A stretch of DNA of 15,268 bases, from positions 1-15,268 of the forward strand of contig CAJTQX010000050.1 in NCBI GenBank assembly GCA_910578425.1, read 5' to 3'. A program made the position numbers and the translations under genes. The notes beneath the pieces were generated by a model. That model made no database searches. It had not been told where the DNA came from and saw only the letters and a list, made by a program, of their open reading frames with translations. Source of the stretch: an uncultured Anaerotignum sp. (lineage in GTDB: Bacteria > Bacillota > Clostridia > Lachnospirales > Anaerotignaceae). Every line of letters starts with the position of its first letter. Within the stretch, counting starts at the first letter, position 1. Below are positions 6,630-14,019 of the stretch, piece after piece.

Positions 6630-8261
6630 ATGAAACGTGGGATTTGTATTGCAGTCAGTGCTTTGCTGCTTGCCGCTCCGGTGCAGGCGCAGGCGCGGGT
6701 TTCGGGCTATGAAGTCAGGGAAGTACCGCATACCTTTACGGTGAAAGTGGGCGCGGACGGGTTGACGAAGGATGGGGAGGCGGTTGCTCTGCCGGAAGGT
6801 GTGGAGGTCTACCAGAAGGACGGTGCAATGATGCTGCCCGCAGAGCCGTTCCTGAACACCCTGGCGGATGATGTTTTCCTGAGATGGGCCAACACAGAAG
6901 AAGGAATACTGTATACTTCTTTTGGATGGGAAACGATTACTTTTGACGTCAAGAAAAAGCAAGTGCTGGTGGATAGAACTATAAGTCTGGATGTGAATGG
7001 CATGGAGCTGCGGGAAAACCAGCTTTTTATCCCTCTTCGGGAATGGGAGGAAATACTGCCGGAATTTTACTGCAAAGTTCGGGGGATTTCATGGGACGCA
7101 GGCACCCAGACAGCGACGCTTGAAATTTTTGTTGAGGAACTGGAGAAAAAAGGCGAATTGCCAACGCCCTCAGGAGAGGGCGCGGCACCGGAATATATCC
7201 TTCAGCCAACGCAGGAGTATACGCGCATCAAAAACCTTGGCGGCGGCTATTTTTCCGCATTTTCAGGCATCCCTGAGCGCAAAACATTTATTTTGGATAG
7301 CACAGGGGAGGTACTCCAATCCTATGAACGGGGACTTGACATACAGTATACAGGAGAGGGGCTCTTTGAGATTACAGAGCATGGCTCACGAAAAGAAGGC
7401 GGTTATATCGCAGACAAAAACGGCAGAAAAATTTTTGAAACAGACCGTGACGATGTTGTCCGGTTTTCCGGGTTTTCCGAAGGACTTTCCCGCACACAGA
7501 CAGGCTCCGGGACGGGCTTCCTCAATACCAAGGGGGAAATGGTTGTCCCCGCAAAATATTTCGATGCAAAGAATTTTTCCGAAGGGCTCGCGGCAGTCAG
7601 TATGTTGGATACAACAATGATAGATGACTGGCATGCCGGCAGGCGGTGGGGCTATGTTGACAAGGAGGGGACGCTCGTCATAGACATGAAATATACTTCC
7701 TGCGGTGACTTCCATGAGGGGCTTGCTTATGCGTGCAGCAGTGATAAATTAAATGGGAAATTTGGATATATCGACAAAGCAGGGCAGGAAGTCATTCCGC
7801 CGCAGTATGACTCGGCGGGTAATTTCTGCAATGGCAAGGCACTCGTCATGGAAGGGAAGGGCACAGAAAACGGCAGGCTTTGGGCAATCGACCGGACAGG
7901 GAAAAAACTGAAGCTGATTGCGGAAACGCCAGTGCTCGTGGCTGATGATATATTGGGAGGTTGTGTTGTAGCGACACAGCGCAACGCGATGCTTCATGGC
8001 GAGCCAATGTCTTTCCTGACATATTACAATGCAGACGGTGAACTTTCCTATGCAGAAAGTATTTGGGTGCAAAATGCTTCGGAGGACTTGATGACGGTGC
8101 AGGACGAGAAAACTGGGAAATGGGGCTATGTGGATAAAGACTGGCATTGGGTGATTGCGCCCATATTTGACGATGTAGAAAAATTCCAAGATGGTTATGC
8201 TGTTGTTTACCAGAAAACGGAGCAGGGGGATATGGCAAAGGGCATCATTAAAAAGCCGTAA
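6630..8261 (+). CDS. Exported protein with copper-amine-oxidase-N-like domain and WG repeats
   Basis: A 543-residue secreted protein. Residues 1-22 form a signal peptide (KR, hydrophobic core, VQAQA cleavage region) without a lipobox. Residues about 45-170 resemble the copper amine oxidase N-terminal (stalk) domain: LPAEPFLNTL..., a two-strand repeat, FIPLREWEEIL, then ISWDAGTQTATLEI. From about 258 to the end, WG-type repeats of roughly 35-45 residues follow, beginning near 258 (GYIADKNGRK), 295 (GFLNTKGEMVVP), 340 (WGYVDKEGTLVI), 378 (FGYIDKAGQEVIPPQY) and 498 (WGYVDKDWHWVIAPIF); a degenerate one lies between the last two. The repeats probably form a beta-rich binding surface outside the cell; the ligand is unknown. 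AAAGGGGGAG precedes the ATG. The protein is paralogous to the fragment at the left edge. Confidence 0.87.
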   Translation: MKRGICIAVSALLLAAPVQAQARVSGYEVREVPHTFTVKVGADGLTKDGEAVALPEGVEVYQKDGAMMLPAEPFLNTLADDVFLRWANTEEGILYTSFGWETITFDVKKKQVLVDRTISLDVNGMELRENQLFIPLREWEEILPEFYCKVRGISWDAGTQTATLEIFVEELEKKGELPTPSGEGAAPEYILQPTQEYTRIKNLGGGYFSAFSGIPERKTFILDSTGEVLQSYERGLDIQYTGEGLFEITEHGSRKEGGYIADKNGRKIFETDRDDVVRFSGFSEGLSRTQTGSGTGFLNTKGEMVVPAKYFDAKNFSEGLAAVSMLDTTMIDDWHAGRRWGYVDKEGTLVIDMKYTSCGDFHEGLAYACSSDKLNGKFGYIDKAGQEVIPPQYDSAGNFCNGKALVMEGKGTENGRLWAIDRTGKKLKLIAETPVLVADDILGGCVVATQRNAMLHGEPMSFLTYYNADGELSYAESIWVQNASEDLMTVQDEKTGKWGYVDKDWHWVIAPIFDDVEKFQDGYAVVYQKTEQGDMAKGIIKKP

Positions 8262-8274
8262 TCCCCGGAAAAAG

Positions 8275-8320
8275 AAAACAGCCTGTTCCCGCCCCTGTCA
8301 GGGTGGAAACAAGTTGTTTT
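8275..8320. terminator. Bidirectional terminator between the WG-repeat gene and putP
   Basis: A 20-position stem (8275-8294 with 8301-8320), with two mismatches and two G-T wobbles, closes a six-base loop, CTGTCA. The outer pairs are A-T, so the hairpin ends in a T-run on either strand: TTTTTT to 8322 on plus, and TTTT then CTTTTT on minus. It fills the 73-bp gap between the convergent stop codons. Confidence 0.85.
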
Positions 8321-8334
8321 TTCATTCGGGTTGT

Positions 8335-9882
8335 TTATGCTTCGCCGCGGTAGATTTTCTGCACATGTTCATATTCTTCCACAATCGCCTGTTCCGGCTC
8401 TTTTGTCAGCAGGCTGACAACCACGATTGCAGCGCACGCCAGCAGGAACGCGGGCAAAAGTTCATAAATGTTCCACGCGCCGCCAAGGGGGCGAACCATA
8501 TATTTCCAGATAAACACCGTTGCGCCGCCGACAATCATGCCCGCAAGCGCGCCCCATTTATTGGAGCGTTTCCAGAACAGGGACGCCAGCACGACCGGCC
8601 CGAAGGACGCGCCGAAGCCTGCCCATGCAAACGATACGATGCCGAATACGGAGCTGTTCGGGTCGCGTGCGATAAACGCGCCGATAACGGAGATTGCCAG
8701 TACGGAAAGCCGCGCCGCCATAATCGCACCCTTATCGGAAATCTTTACCTTGAAAAAGCCCTGCAAAAGGTTCTGCGAAAAGCTGGAGGAGGCCGCCAGA
8801 AGCTGGGAATCCGCCGTAGACATTGTGGAGGCAAGGATACCTGAAAGGATAATACCGCCGATGATTGCAGCCAATGCGCCATGCTGGCTCAGGAGGTGTG
8901 CAATCTGCACAATGATGGTTTCGGAGGTGCTGCCTTCCAGGAACGGCACCGCGCCCGCCTTTGTCATGGCGTTGCCAATGATGCCAACGAATATTGCCGC
9001 GCACATGGCGATAACGACCCATGTTGTCGCGATCCTTCTGGAAAGCGCGAGTTTTTCTTTATCCTCGATTGCCATGAAGCGCAGAAGGATATGCGGCATA
9101 CCGAAATAGCCGAAGCCCCATGCCAGTGTGGAGCAGATCGTCAGGAACCCATAGGGAGATGAGGTGTTGTCTGCTACGTTGTGCGTTGCGGTCATGCTCA
9201 GGTAGCCTACAAGTTCCCGCGCGTTTTCCATTACCGCGTCCATGCCGCCCGCAACATTGATACCGAAGCAGATGACGACAATCAGCGCGATACTCATAAC
9301 AATGCTCTGAATCAGGTCTGTGGTGCTTGCCGCAAGAAAGCCGCCCGTTGCGGTATACGCTACGATAACGACCGCGCCGATAAGCATTGCGGGCACATAG
9401 CCAATGTCAAAAATGCTGCTGAACAGCTTGCCGCACGCCGCGAATCCCGAAGCTGTATATGGGATAAAGAATATGATGATAACCAGCGCGGCAATGCACA
9501 TCAGGATATTTTTATCATCGTGATAACGACGGGAAAAAAAATCCGGCAGAGTGATGGCATTGACTTCATGCGTATATGTCCGAATACGCTTTGCCACGAT
9601 CAGCCAGTTGATATATGTGCCGATGCCAAGACCGATAACGGTCCACAAGGGGTCGGCAATACCCGAAAGGTACGCAAGCCCGGGAATACCCATCAGGAGC
9701 CAGCCGCTCATATCCGAGGCTTCCGCGCTCATTGCTGTTACGAAAGGCCCGAGCTTTCTGCCGCCGAGATAAAAATCGCTTGCGTCATTGTTCTTTTTCG
9801 ACCAGTATACGCCTACGCCTACCATAACGCCAAGATACGCCACGATGGTAAGCATGATCCAACCTGTTGCAGTCATTTTCAT
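8335..9882 (-). CDS. putP: Sodium/proline symporter PutP
   Basis: A sodium:solute symporter of 515 residues with about 13 membrane segments, importing proline with Na+. PutP-type marks are FYLGGRKLGPFVTAMSAEASDMSGWLLMGIPG (residues 37-68, including Asp57 of the substrate and ion site), GFGYFGMPHILLRFMAI in the middle, and the later STMSTADSQLLAASSSFSQNL, which holds the Ser-Thr pair used in Na+ binding in the family. There are two start options six bases apart. The ATG at 9882 lies only about one base from AGAGG, whereas the ATG at 9876 (MTATGW) has a normal seven-base spacing, so the latter may be the real start. It is a single-gene unit, convergent with the WG-repeat gene. A closely related SSS substrate cannot be excluded. 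Confidence 0.93.
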   Translation of the reverse strand: MKMTATGWIMLTIVAYLGVMVGVGVYWSKKNNDASDFYLGGRKLGPFVTAMSAEASDMSGWLLMGIPGLAYLSGIADPLWTVIGLGIGTYINWLIVAKRIRTYTHEVNAITLPDFFSRRYHDDKNILMCIAALVIIIFFIPYTASGFAACGKLFSSIFDIGYVPAMLIGAVVIVAYTATGGFLAASTTDLIQSIVMSIALIVVICFGINVAGGMDAVMENARELVGYLSMTATHNVADNTSSPYGFLTICSTLAWGFGYFGMPHILLRFMAIEDKEKLALSRRIATTWVVIAMCAAIFVGIIGNAMTKAGAVPFLEGSTSETIIVQIAHLLSQHGALAAIIGGIILSGILASTMSTADSQLLAASSSFSQNLLQGFFKVKISDKGAIMAARLSVLAISVIGAFIARDPNSSVFGIVSFAWAGFGASFGPVVLASLFWKRSNKWGALAGMIVGGATVFIWKYMVRPLGGAWNIYELLPAFLLACAAIVVVSLLTKEPEQAIVEEYEHVQKIYRGEA

Positions 9883-9923
9883 TCCTCTTTTCTATATGCT
9901 TCATTGTTCCCATTTTGGTTATC

Positions 9924-9932
9924 AGTATACCA
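9924..9932 (-). promoter_or_regulatory. Extended -10 promoter of putP
   Basis: On the minus strand TGG-TATACT (9932 down to 9924) is an extended -10 element about 42 bp before putP. The -35 region is poor, which is tolerated with an extended -10 box. Confidence 0.5.
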
Positions 9933-10413
9933 CACTTTTTACAAGAACGAAATACAGAATAAAGTCTATACTTTTCATATAAACTTTTTAATAATAAACG
10001 ATATGCTGCTCTGAGAATTTATAAAGAAATGCGATAATATCAGAAATAAATGGCGTTAATATGTTTGCAGATGCTATAAATCAATGCAGAAAAAAGAATA
10101 GACGTTTTTTTGTATAAAATTATGTGCGAAAAATATTCTTTGCGGAATTTTCCGAAAGTGCAAAGAAAAAAGGCAGGAAAGAGAAATTCCAGCCTTTATG
10201 GGTGCTGCCATAAAAAATTTTATTTTTTGACATGCCGGAAAAATCAGGATTTTTCAGAATCATTTCAATCTTAAAAAGAAATTTTCTTTGGCAACAGCCG
10301 TCAGCGTTTGACTTAAGAAATCAATCAAAAAAATTCGGTTTTTAAGTCAAGCTGTCTTTACATGTTCTGTAGTGTTTCTGCTCCCTTCCTCCTGCAAAAG
10401 AAGGGAAGGAACT
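9933..10413. other. AT-rich noncoding gap between putP and murI
   Basis: About 0.5 kb clearly richer in A and T than its surroundings, with no convincing gene on either strand. It holds several hairpins: CGGAA/TTCCG near 10143-10154, a terminator-like stem at 10169-10197, GAAAAATC/GATTTTTC near 10237-10254, and a long-loop pair TTGACTTAA/TTAAGTCAA near 10310-10352. A weak TCCCTTC/GAAGGGA hairpin lies just beyond the murI stop. A small untranslated RNA is possible but I see no clear promoter for one. Confidence 0.5.
10166..10197 (-). terminator. Probable terminator of the ddl-murI operon
   Basis: On the minus strand an 11-position stem with one A-A type mismatch (10197-10187 with 10179-10169) is followed by a TTTTTT run (10171-10166). 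It lies about 215 nt after the murI stop, so transcripts would have a long 3' tail. Confidence 0.6.
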
Positions 10414-11217
10414 TCAGTAGCGTTCGATATCAATGATTTCTGCGGGGTATTCACGCTTCAGAGCCTTCTGGCACAAAAATTGAAATGTATCTGTGCTGTC
10501 GCTGAGGTAGAACTGCCTGCGTCCTTCCTCTGTTCCCTCGTTCCGCAGTCCGCGTTTGCCCAGATAATCCATGACGCGCTTTGCCGTAGCTTTTGCGGGG
10601 TCCACCAGTTTAATGCTTTCGCCCACAGTCGTCCCGATGCAGCGTTTCAAAAGCGGGTAATGCGTACAGCCCAGCACGAGCGAGTCAATTCCTGTTGTGA
10701 GCAGATCCTCCAGATAGTTTCGTGCCGCCTGTTTTGCCACGCCGTTATCTGTCCAGCCTTCCTCTGCGAGCGGCACAAAAAGCGGGCAGGCTCTGGAAAA
10801 CACATGTATCTGGGGGTCTTTTTCCTGAATCAGACGTTCATACGCGCCGGAACGGACGGTTGCCACTGTGCCGATCACACCGACTTTTTTGTTTTTTGTG
10901 GAACGGACAGCTTCCTCCACGCCCGGCACGACTACGCCGAACAGCGGAATGTCAAATTCCGCTTTCAGCACGTCCAGACTGTTGGAGCTTGCTGTGTTGC
11001 AGGCAATGATGATGGCTTTTACGTCCTTCGTCTGCAAAAAGCGGACATTTTGACGGGAAAAGCGCGTAACTGCTTCGCGGGATTTTGTGCCGTAGGGCAG
11101 CCTTGCCGTATCCCCGAAATATACGATGTTTTCATGGGGCATTACCTTCATGATTTGCTTCACAACTGTCAGGCCGCCCACGCCCGAGTCAAATACGCCG
11201 ATTGGTCTTGTATCCAT
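10414..11217 (-). CDS. murI: Glutamate racemase
   Basis: A 267-residue cofactor-independent racemase converting L- to D-glutamate for peptidoglycan. GVFDSGVGGLTV (residues 7-18) binds the substrate; the two catalytic cysteines are Cys73 (ACNTASS) and Cys184 (LGCTHYPLL), with PYGTKS at 41-46. The ATG at 11217 is chosen because AAGGAG is correctly placed and the family begins there. An upstream in-frame ATG at 11256 would overlap ddl and lacks homology. The start lies 10 nt after the ddl stop, and the ribosome site overlaps that stop codon, so ddl and murI form a coupled two-gene operon for D-amino-acid supply. Confidence 0.97.
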   Translation of the reverse strand: MDTRPIGVFDSGVGGLTVVKQIMKVMPHENIVYFGDTARLPYGTKSREAVTRFSRQNVRFLQTKDVKAIIIACNTASSNSLDVLKAEFDIPLFGVVVPGVEEAVRSTKNKKVGVIGTVATVRSGAYERLIQEKDPQIHVFSRACPLFVPLAEEGWTDNGVAKQAARNYLEDLLTTGIDSLVLGCTHYPLLKRCIGTTVGESIKLVDPAKATAKRVMDYLGKRGLRNEGTEEGRRQFYLSDSTDTFQFLCQKALKREYPAEIIDIERY

Positions 11218-11227
11218 TCGTTTCTCC

Positions 11228-12307
11228 TTACCCTCTGATGCCCGTATCTCTGGCAAGTGCCAGTTCGATCAGGCGGTCCATCAATTCAGTTTTTGAAATG
11301 CCGGCCTCTTCCCAAAGCATAGGGTACATGCTGATTGTGGTAAAGCCGGGCATGGTGTTCAGCTCATTAAAATATATCTTATCCGTATCTTTTTCCATGA
11401 AAAAATCTACCCGCGCCAGACCGCTGCCGTCAACCGCGCGGAATATCCTTGCGGCGATGCGCTGCATTTCCTTCAGCTTATCTTCTGGGATATCTGCCGG
11501 AATGACTGTGCGGGAGTCGCTGTTGTTGTATTTTGCGTCATAATCGTAGAATTCTGCCGCGGCAAGCACCTCGCCCACACCGCTGGTCTGCGGGTTGTCA
11601 TTGCCCAGTACGGCACATTCAAACTCACGTCCCTCGATTGCCTGCTCCACGATGATTTTTTTGTCATACTGCGCTGCAAGCGCGAGTGCATCTTTCAGTT
11701 GGGCGCGGCTTTTTGCTTTTGAGATGCCGACAGAAGAACCGGCGTTGGAGGGTTTTACAAAACAGGGATACCCCAGTTTTTTCTCTACCTGATTCAGGAA
11801 ACGGTCGGCATTTTTATTCAGCTCATGCTTTTCCGTCCAAAGGTAGGGAGCCTGTGGAATGCGGAACTGCTTTGCGATCATTTTCGTGTATACTTTATCC
11901 ATGGAAACAGCCGAGGAAAGCACGCCACAGCCAACATAGGGAATCTGTGCCAGTTCCAGAAGCCCCTGAATGGTGCCGTCTTCACCCCACGCGCCATGCA
12001 GCACAGGAATCGCGACATCTACAGGAATTTCCTTCACGCTGCTGTTGACGATTTTCAGCAGGGCTTTTTTCGATGCGTCTGGGGAAAGGCAGGCCGGTGT
12101 GCCGTATTTTTCCCATTCGCCCGTCGCGACATGATCCGCCGGACCGTTATAAATCAGCCATTCGCCTTTTTTCGTAATGCCGACAGGCAATACCTGATAC
12201 TTTTCTTTATCCAGTTCCCTTAACATCATTGTGGCTGAGTTTCTGGAAACCTCATGCTCTGAGGACTGGCCGCCAAAAATGACAGCTACGGTTTTTTTTC
12301 GATACAT
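11228..12307 (-). CDS. ddl: D-alanine--D-alanine ligase
   Basis: A 359-residue ATP-grasp ligase making the D-Ala-D-Ala terminus of peptidoglycan precursors in the cytoplasm. Motifs are FGGQSSEHEVS with Glu17, HGAWGEDG (104-111), KPSNAGSSVGISK (185-197), EGREFECAVLG (225-235), the omega-loop YDYDAKY (254-260), and the metal and ATP site DFF (301-303) and ELNTMPGFT (315-323). The tyrosine-containing omega-loop is that of D-Ala:D-Ala ligases; no sign of the histidine variant of VanA-type D-Ala:D-Lac ligases is visible, so no glycopeptide resistance is implied. AAAGGAGG precedes the ATG. It is the first gene of an operon with murI. Confidence 0.97.
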   Translation of the reverse strand: MYRKKTVAVIFGGQSSEHEVSRNSATMMLRELDKEKYQVLPVGITKKGEWLIYNGPADHVATGEWEKYGTPACLSPDASKKALLKIVNSSVKEIPVDVAIPVLHGAWGEDGTIQGLLELAQIPYVGCGVLSSAVSMDKVYTKMIAKQFRIPQAPYLWTEKHELNKNADRFLNQVEKKLGYPCFVKPSNAGSSVGISKAKSRAQLKDALALAAQYDKKIIVEQAIEGREFECAVLGNDNPQTSGVGEVLAAAEFYDYDAKYNNSDSRTVIPADIPEDKLKEMQRIAARIFRAVDGSGLARVDFFMEKDTDKIYFNELNTMPGFTTISMYPMLWEEAGISKTELMDRLIELALARDTGIRG

Positions 12308-12371
12308 AGGCCGCCTCCTTTTCGTTTTCTTTTTGATGATCCGCTGTATGGGCGGTTTTGGACTTCATTCT

Positions 12372-12400
12372 ATTATATGCGTTTCCGCTGCTTATGACAA
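12372..12400 (-). promoter_or_regulatory. Sigma-A promoter of ddl-murI
   Basis: On the minus strand TTGTCA (12400-12395), a 17-bp spacer and a perfect TATAAT (12377-12372), giving a leader of roughly 55-60 nt before the ddl start codon. Confidence 0.85.
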
Positions 12401-12495
12401 TAAAAAGTTGAAAAACTTTGCATTTGTAAACATTCAGGACATTGGAAGCCCTTACTCTACGCTGCTCCGGAGGCTTAGTACCCCGATTTTATTAT

Positions 12496-12512
12496 GGAAA
12501 ACGGCGTTTTCC
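12496..12512. repeat. Solitary copy of hairpin module B
   Basis: GGAAAAC (12496-12502), GGC, GTTTTCC (12506-12512), followed by GAAGG. The stem and right flank match the B hairpin of repeat copy 3 (CGGAAAAC, TGC, GTTTTCCG, then AAGG at 15197-15219). Modules C and D are absent here, so the module can occur alone. Confidence 0.6.
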
Positions 12513-12545
12513 GAAGGAAGCGTTTGATTCTCATGGAGGGCGTTA

Positions 12546-12587
12546 CCCTTTGCCTGACAAGCGTATATCCCCTTATCAGGCAAAGGG
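12546..12587. repeat. CTGACAAG-type hairpin, copy 1 (3' of ribU)
   Basis: 16-base arms, CCCTTTGCCTGACAAG (12546-12561) and CTTATCAGGCAAAGGG (12572-12587), pair with one mismatch or wobble around a 10-base loop. The inner arm and the ATCCCC of the loop side are shared with the hairpin at 13758-13799. A further hairpin, GGAAAAGC/GCTTTTCC (12593-12635), encloses the palindrome AATCCGGATT and lies between this element and ribU. These elements, the B module and the ddl promoter account for the 359-bp gap 12308-12666 and probably provide the 3' end of the ribU transcript. Confidence 0.7.
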
Positions 12588-12666
12588 AACAAGGAAAAGC
12601 GATAAAACCCATAATCCGGATTCTACCGCTTTTCCCTGTCTAGGTATTTATCTAGGCCAATCGCCC

Positions 12667-13242
12667 TTATTTCCCCTTTAAGAGGTGGGAGATTGACTTA
12701 TACAGTAGGAATGTAACTGTACAGTTGATTCCCGCTTTCAGCAGGTTAAAAGGAATGATGGCAGGTACCATCATTGCCAGTACCGTTTCCAGCGGCGCGC
12801 CCATGAACAGGGGCGTAAAAATCATATTCATCAGTACCATAGCCGCCGTCTGCACCAGCGCACCGAATACAAGTGCGATAATGGCGGTTTTCTTCGTCTT
12901 GTTCCGGCTGTAAATACCACCGGCAACCAATGCGCAGAAGCCAGTAGCGAAAATATGCATTACGACACCAATGGGGCCGCTCTGCGCGCTGACCGTTACG
13001 CCCTGGATGATAGAAACGATAATGGTCATCAAAAGCCCGGCCAAAGGACCATAGGCAAATGTGCCGATTAAAATAGGGATATCCGCGGGGTCATATTCCA
13101 GAAATGCCGCCGCCGGTATCAGCGGGAAATGTACGACTGAGACAAGCACGATGGAGATTGCCCCCAGCATTGCCATTGACACGAGCTGTCTTGTAGAAAC
13201 CTTCTTTTTTTCCGCTCCCGCATTCTTTACTGCTTTTTCCAT
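12667..13242 (-). CDS. ribU: Riboflavin ECF transporter S component RibU
   Basis: A 191-residue integral membrane protein with about six hydrophobic segments, the substrate-binding S component of an energy-coupling-factor transporter that takes up riboflavin. The RibU signature HFPLIPAAAFLEYDPADIPILIGTFAYGPLAGLL spans residues 38-71; the N-terminal charged tail (about residues 1-18) precedes the first helix. The AT module (EcfA, EcfA', EcfT) is not in this window, as is usual for group II transporters. GGAGG lies seven bases before the ATG. The FMN riboswitch about 225 bp upstream supports the substrate assignment strongly: riboflavin import should be shut off when FMN is abundant. It is the only gene in its unit. 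Confidence 0.95.
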   Translation of the reverse strand: MEKAVKNAGAEKKKVSTRQLVSMAMLGAISIVLVSVVHFPLIPAAAFLEYDPADIPILIGTFAYGPLAGLLMTIIVSIIQGVTVSAQSGPIGVVMHIFATGFCALVAGGIYSRNKTKKTAIIALVFGALVQTAAMVLMNMIFTPLFMGAPLETVLAMMVPAIIPFNLLKAGINCTVTFLLYKSISHLLKGK

Positions 13243-13378
13243 TTTCTTACCTCCGTTTGTCTGAGCCCCGCCCTTATCAGGGGCAGGTGCTTGAAATTTT
13301 CAGGCTGCTGACATCAGGCTGGAAAATATTTTTCTGAAACCAGATGCCGTATGAGATACTTTTTCTTTTGTGAAAAAG

Positions 13379-13400
13379 AAAAAACCTGAAAATCTTCAGG
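13379..13400 (-). terminator. Leader terminator between FMN riboswitch and ribU
   Basis: On the minus strand CCTGAA, a four-base loop and TTCAGG (13400-13385) are followed directly by TTTTTT (13384-13379). It lies between aptamer and gene, so it is the likely off-switch by premature termination when FMN binds. A second, GC-rich hairpin (GCCCC/GGGGC near 13262-13281) lies close to the ribosome site. Confidence 0.65.
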
Positions 13401-13466
13401 CAAAACAAGCAAAAGAAAGGCTGATATCCCCCGGAAAAAGTTCCGCCCGAAAAACATCAAACTCTA

Positions 13467-13588
13467 ATCCTTCTCCCATCCAGACTATACTGTCGGTTTT
13501 GGAATTTCACCAAATCATGCGCGGTTTCTGTTTTCCTGCGCTCGCAGACTTTACTGCCGGTCGGGAATTTCACCCCGCCCTGAAGAAT
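13467..13588 (-). promoter_or_regulatory. FMN riboswitch (RFN element)
   Basis: Read on the minus strand, the conserved RFN blocks appear in order. The P1 left strand is ATTCTTC (13588-13582). Then come AGGGCGGGGTGAAATTCCC and GACCGGCAGTAAAGTCTGCGA, a variable stem, GGTGAAATTCC, AAACCGACAGTATAGTCTGG, ATGGGAGAAGGAT, and the P1 right strand GAAGGAT (13473-13467). P1 pairs across all seven positions, with one G-U. The element binds FMN and controls riboflavin genes; here it precedes ribU. Confidence 0.97.
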
Positions 13589-13610
13589 TTCATCAATGGT
13601 TCATATTCAC

Positions 13611-13639
13611 ATTATAGTAAACTGTGGATAAACTGTCAA
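13611..13639 (-). promoter_or_regulatory. Consensus sigma-A promoter of the riboswitch-ribU transcript
   Basis: TTGACA (13639-13634), exactly 17 bp, TATAAT (13616-13611): both hexamers match consensus. Initiation near 13604 would place the riboswitch about 15 nt into the transcript. A fully consensus promoter fits control by attenuation rather than by initiation. Confidence 0.93.
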
Positions 13640-13731
13640 CTTCTAATTTTGACCAAAAAAAGAGGTCGTTTTTTGGTGGAAACGTATGTGTATGAGTACA
13701 TTTGCGACCTTCAAAAGCGGCTTTAGAGCAT

Positions 13732-13807
13732 AAAAAAGAATTGGCAGCGTTATCTGTACCTTCGCCTGACAAGGGTGTATCCCCTTGTCAGGCGAAGGTA
13801 TCAATTC
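13732..13807 (-). terminator. Long hairpin terminator after the lepB operon (CTGACAAG-type hairpin, copy 2)
   Basis: A perfect 17-bp stem (13758-13774 with 13783-13799, loop of eight) lies inside an outer GAATTG/CAATTC pair (13807-13802 with 13743-13738), and the minus-strand RNA then runs into TTTTTT (13737-13732). A 14-nt bulge separates the two helices on one side. It lies just after the zinc-ribbon gene and is the likely end of the lepB transcript. The core resembles the hairpin at 12546-12587. Confidence 0.75.
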
Positions 13808-13818
13808 CTGTGTGTCTT

Positions 13819-14019
13819 TTATTCTTCGGGAATATCCAGAATCAGCTTTCGGCAGTAAGGGCAGAGCCAGCCCTCCAGCTTTGCACCGCTCATGTAGCTT
13901 TTGGCAAGAAGATATTCTTTGGGTTTCCCGCCTTCACTGTTTTCCTCTTTCCAAAGGATATACCGTCCGGAAGTCATATGTCCGGAACTCATTTCCTGAT
14001 TGCAGAAAGGGCATTTCAT
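13819..14019 (-). CDS. Small zinc-ribbon protein (PF20097/DUF6487-like)
   Basis: A 66-residue protein with two CPxC knuckles, Cys3/Cys6 (CPFC) and Cys53/Cys56 (CPYC), expected to bind one zinc ion. The middle contains GRYILWKEENSEGGKP and a lysine-rich stretch. The layout resembles the PF20097 family of small Firmicute proteins of unknown function; the name is from memory. The ATG at 14019 overlaps the stop of the preceding gene (ATGA), with GGAGGG upstream inside that gene, so the two are translationally coupled. It is the last gene of the lepB operon. No function can be inferred beyond metal binding. Confidence 0.8.
   Translation of the reverse strand: MKCPFCNQEMSSGHMTSGRYILWKEENSEGGKPKEYLLAKSYMSGAKLEGWLCPYCRKLILDIPEE

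Noticed and set aside
9181..10014. 277-codon open frame on the plus strand
   Set aside because: Mostly antisense to putP, and it runs through the putP promoter; low-complexity, charged translation with no recognisable motif.
10372..11238. 288-codon open frame on the plus strand
   Set aside because: Antisense to murI, which has both catalytic cysteines and a proper start.
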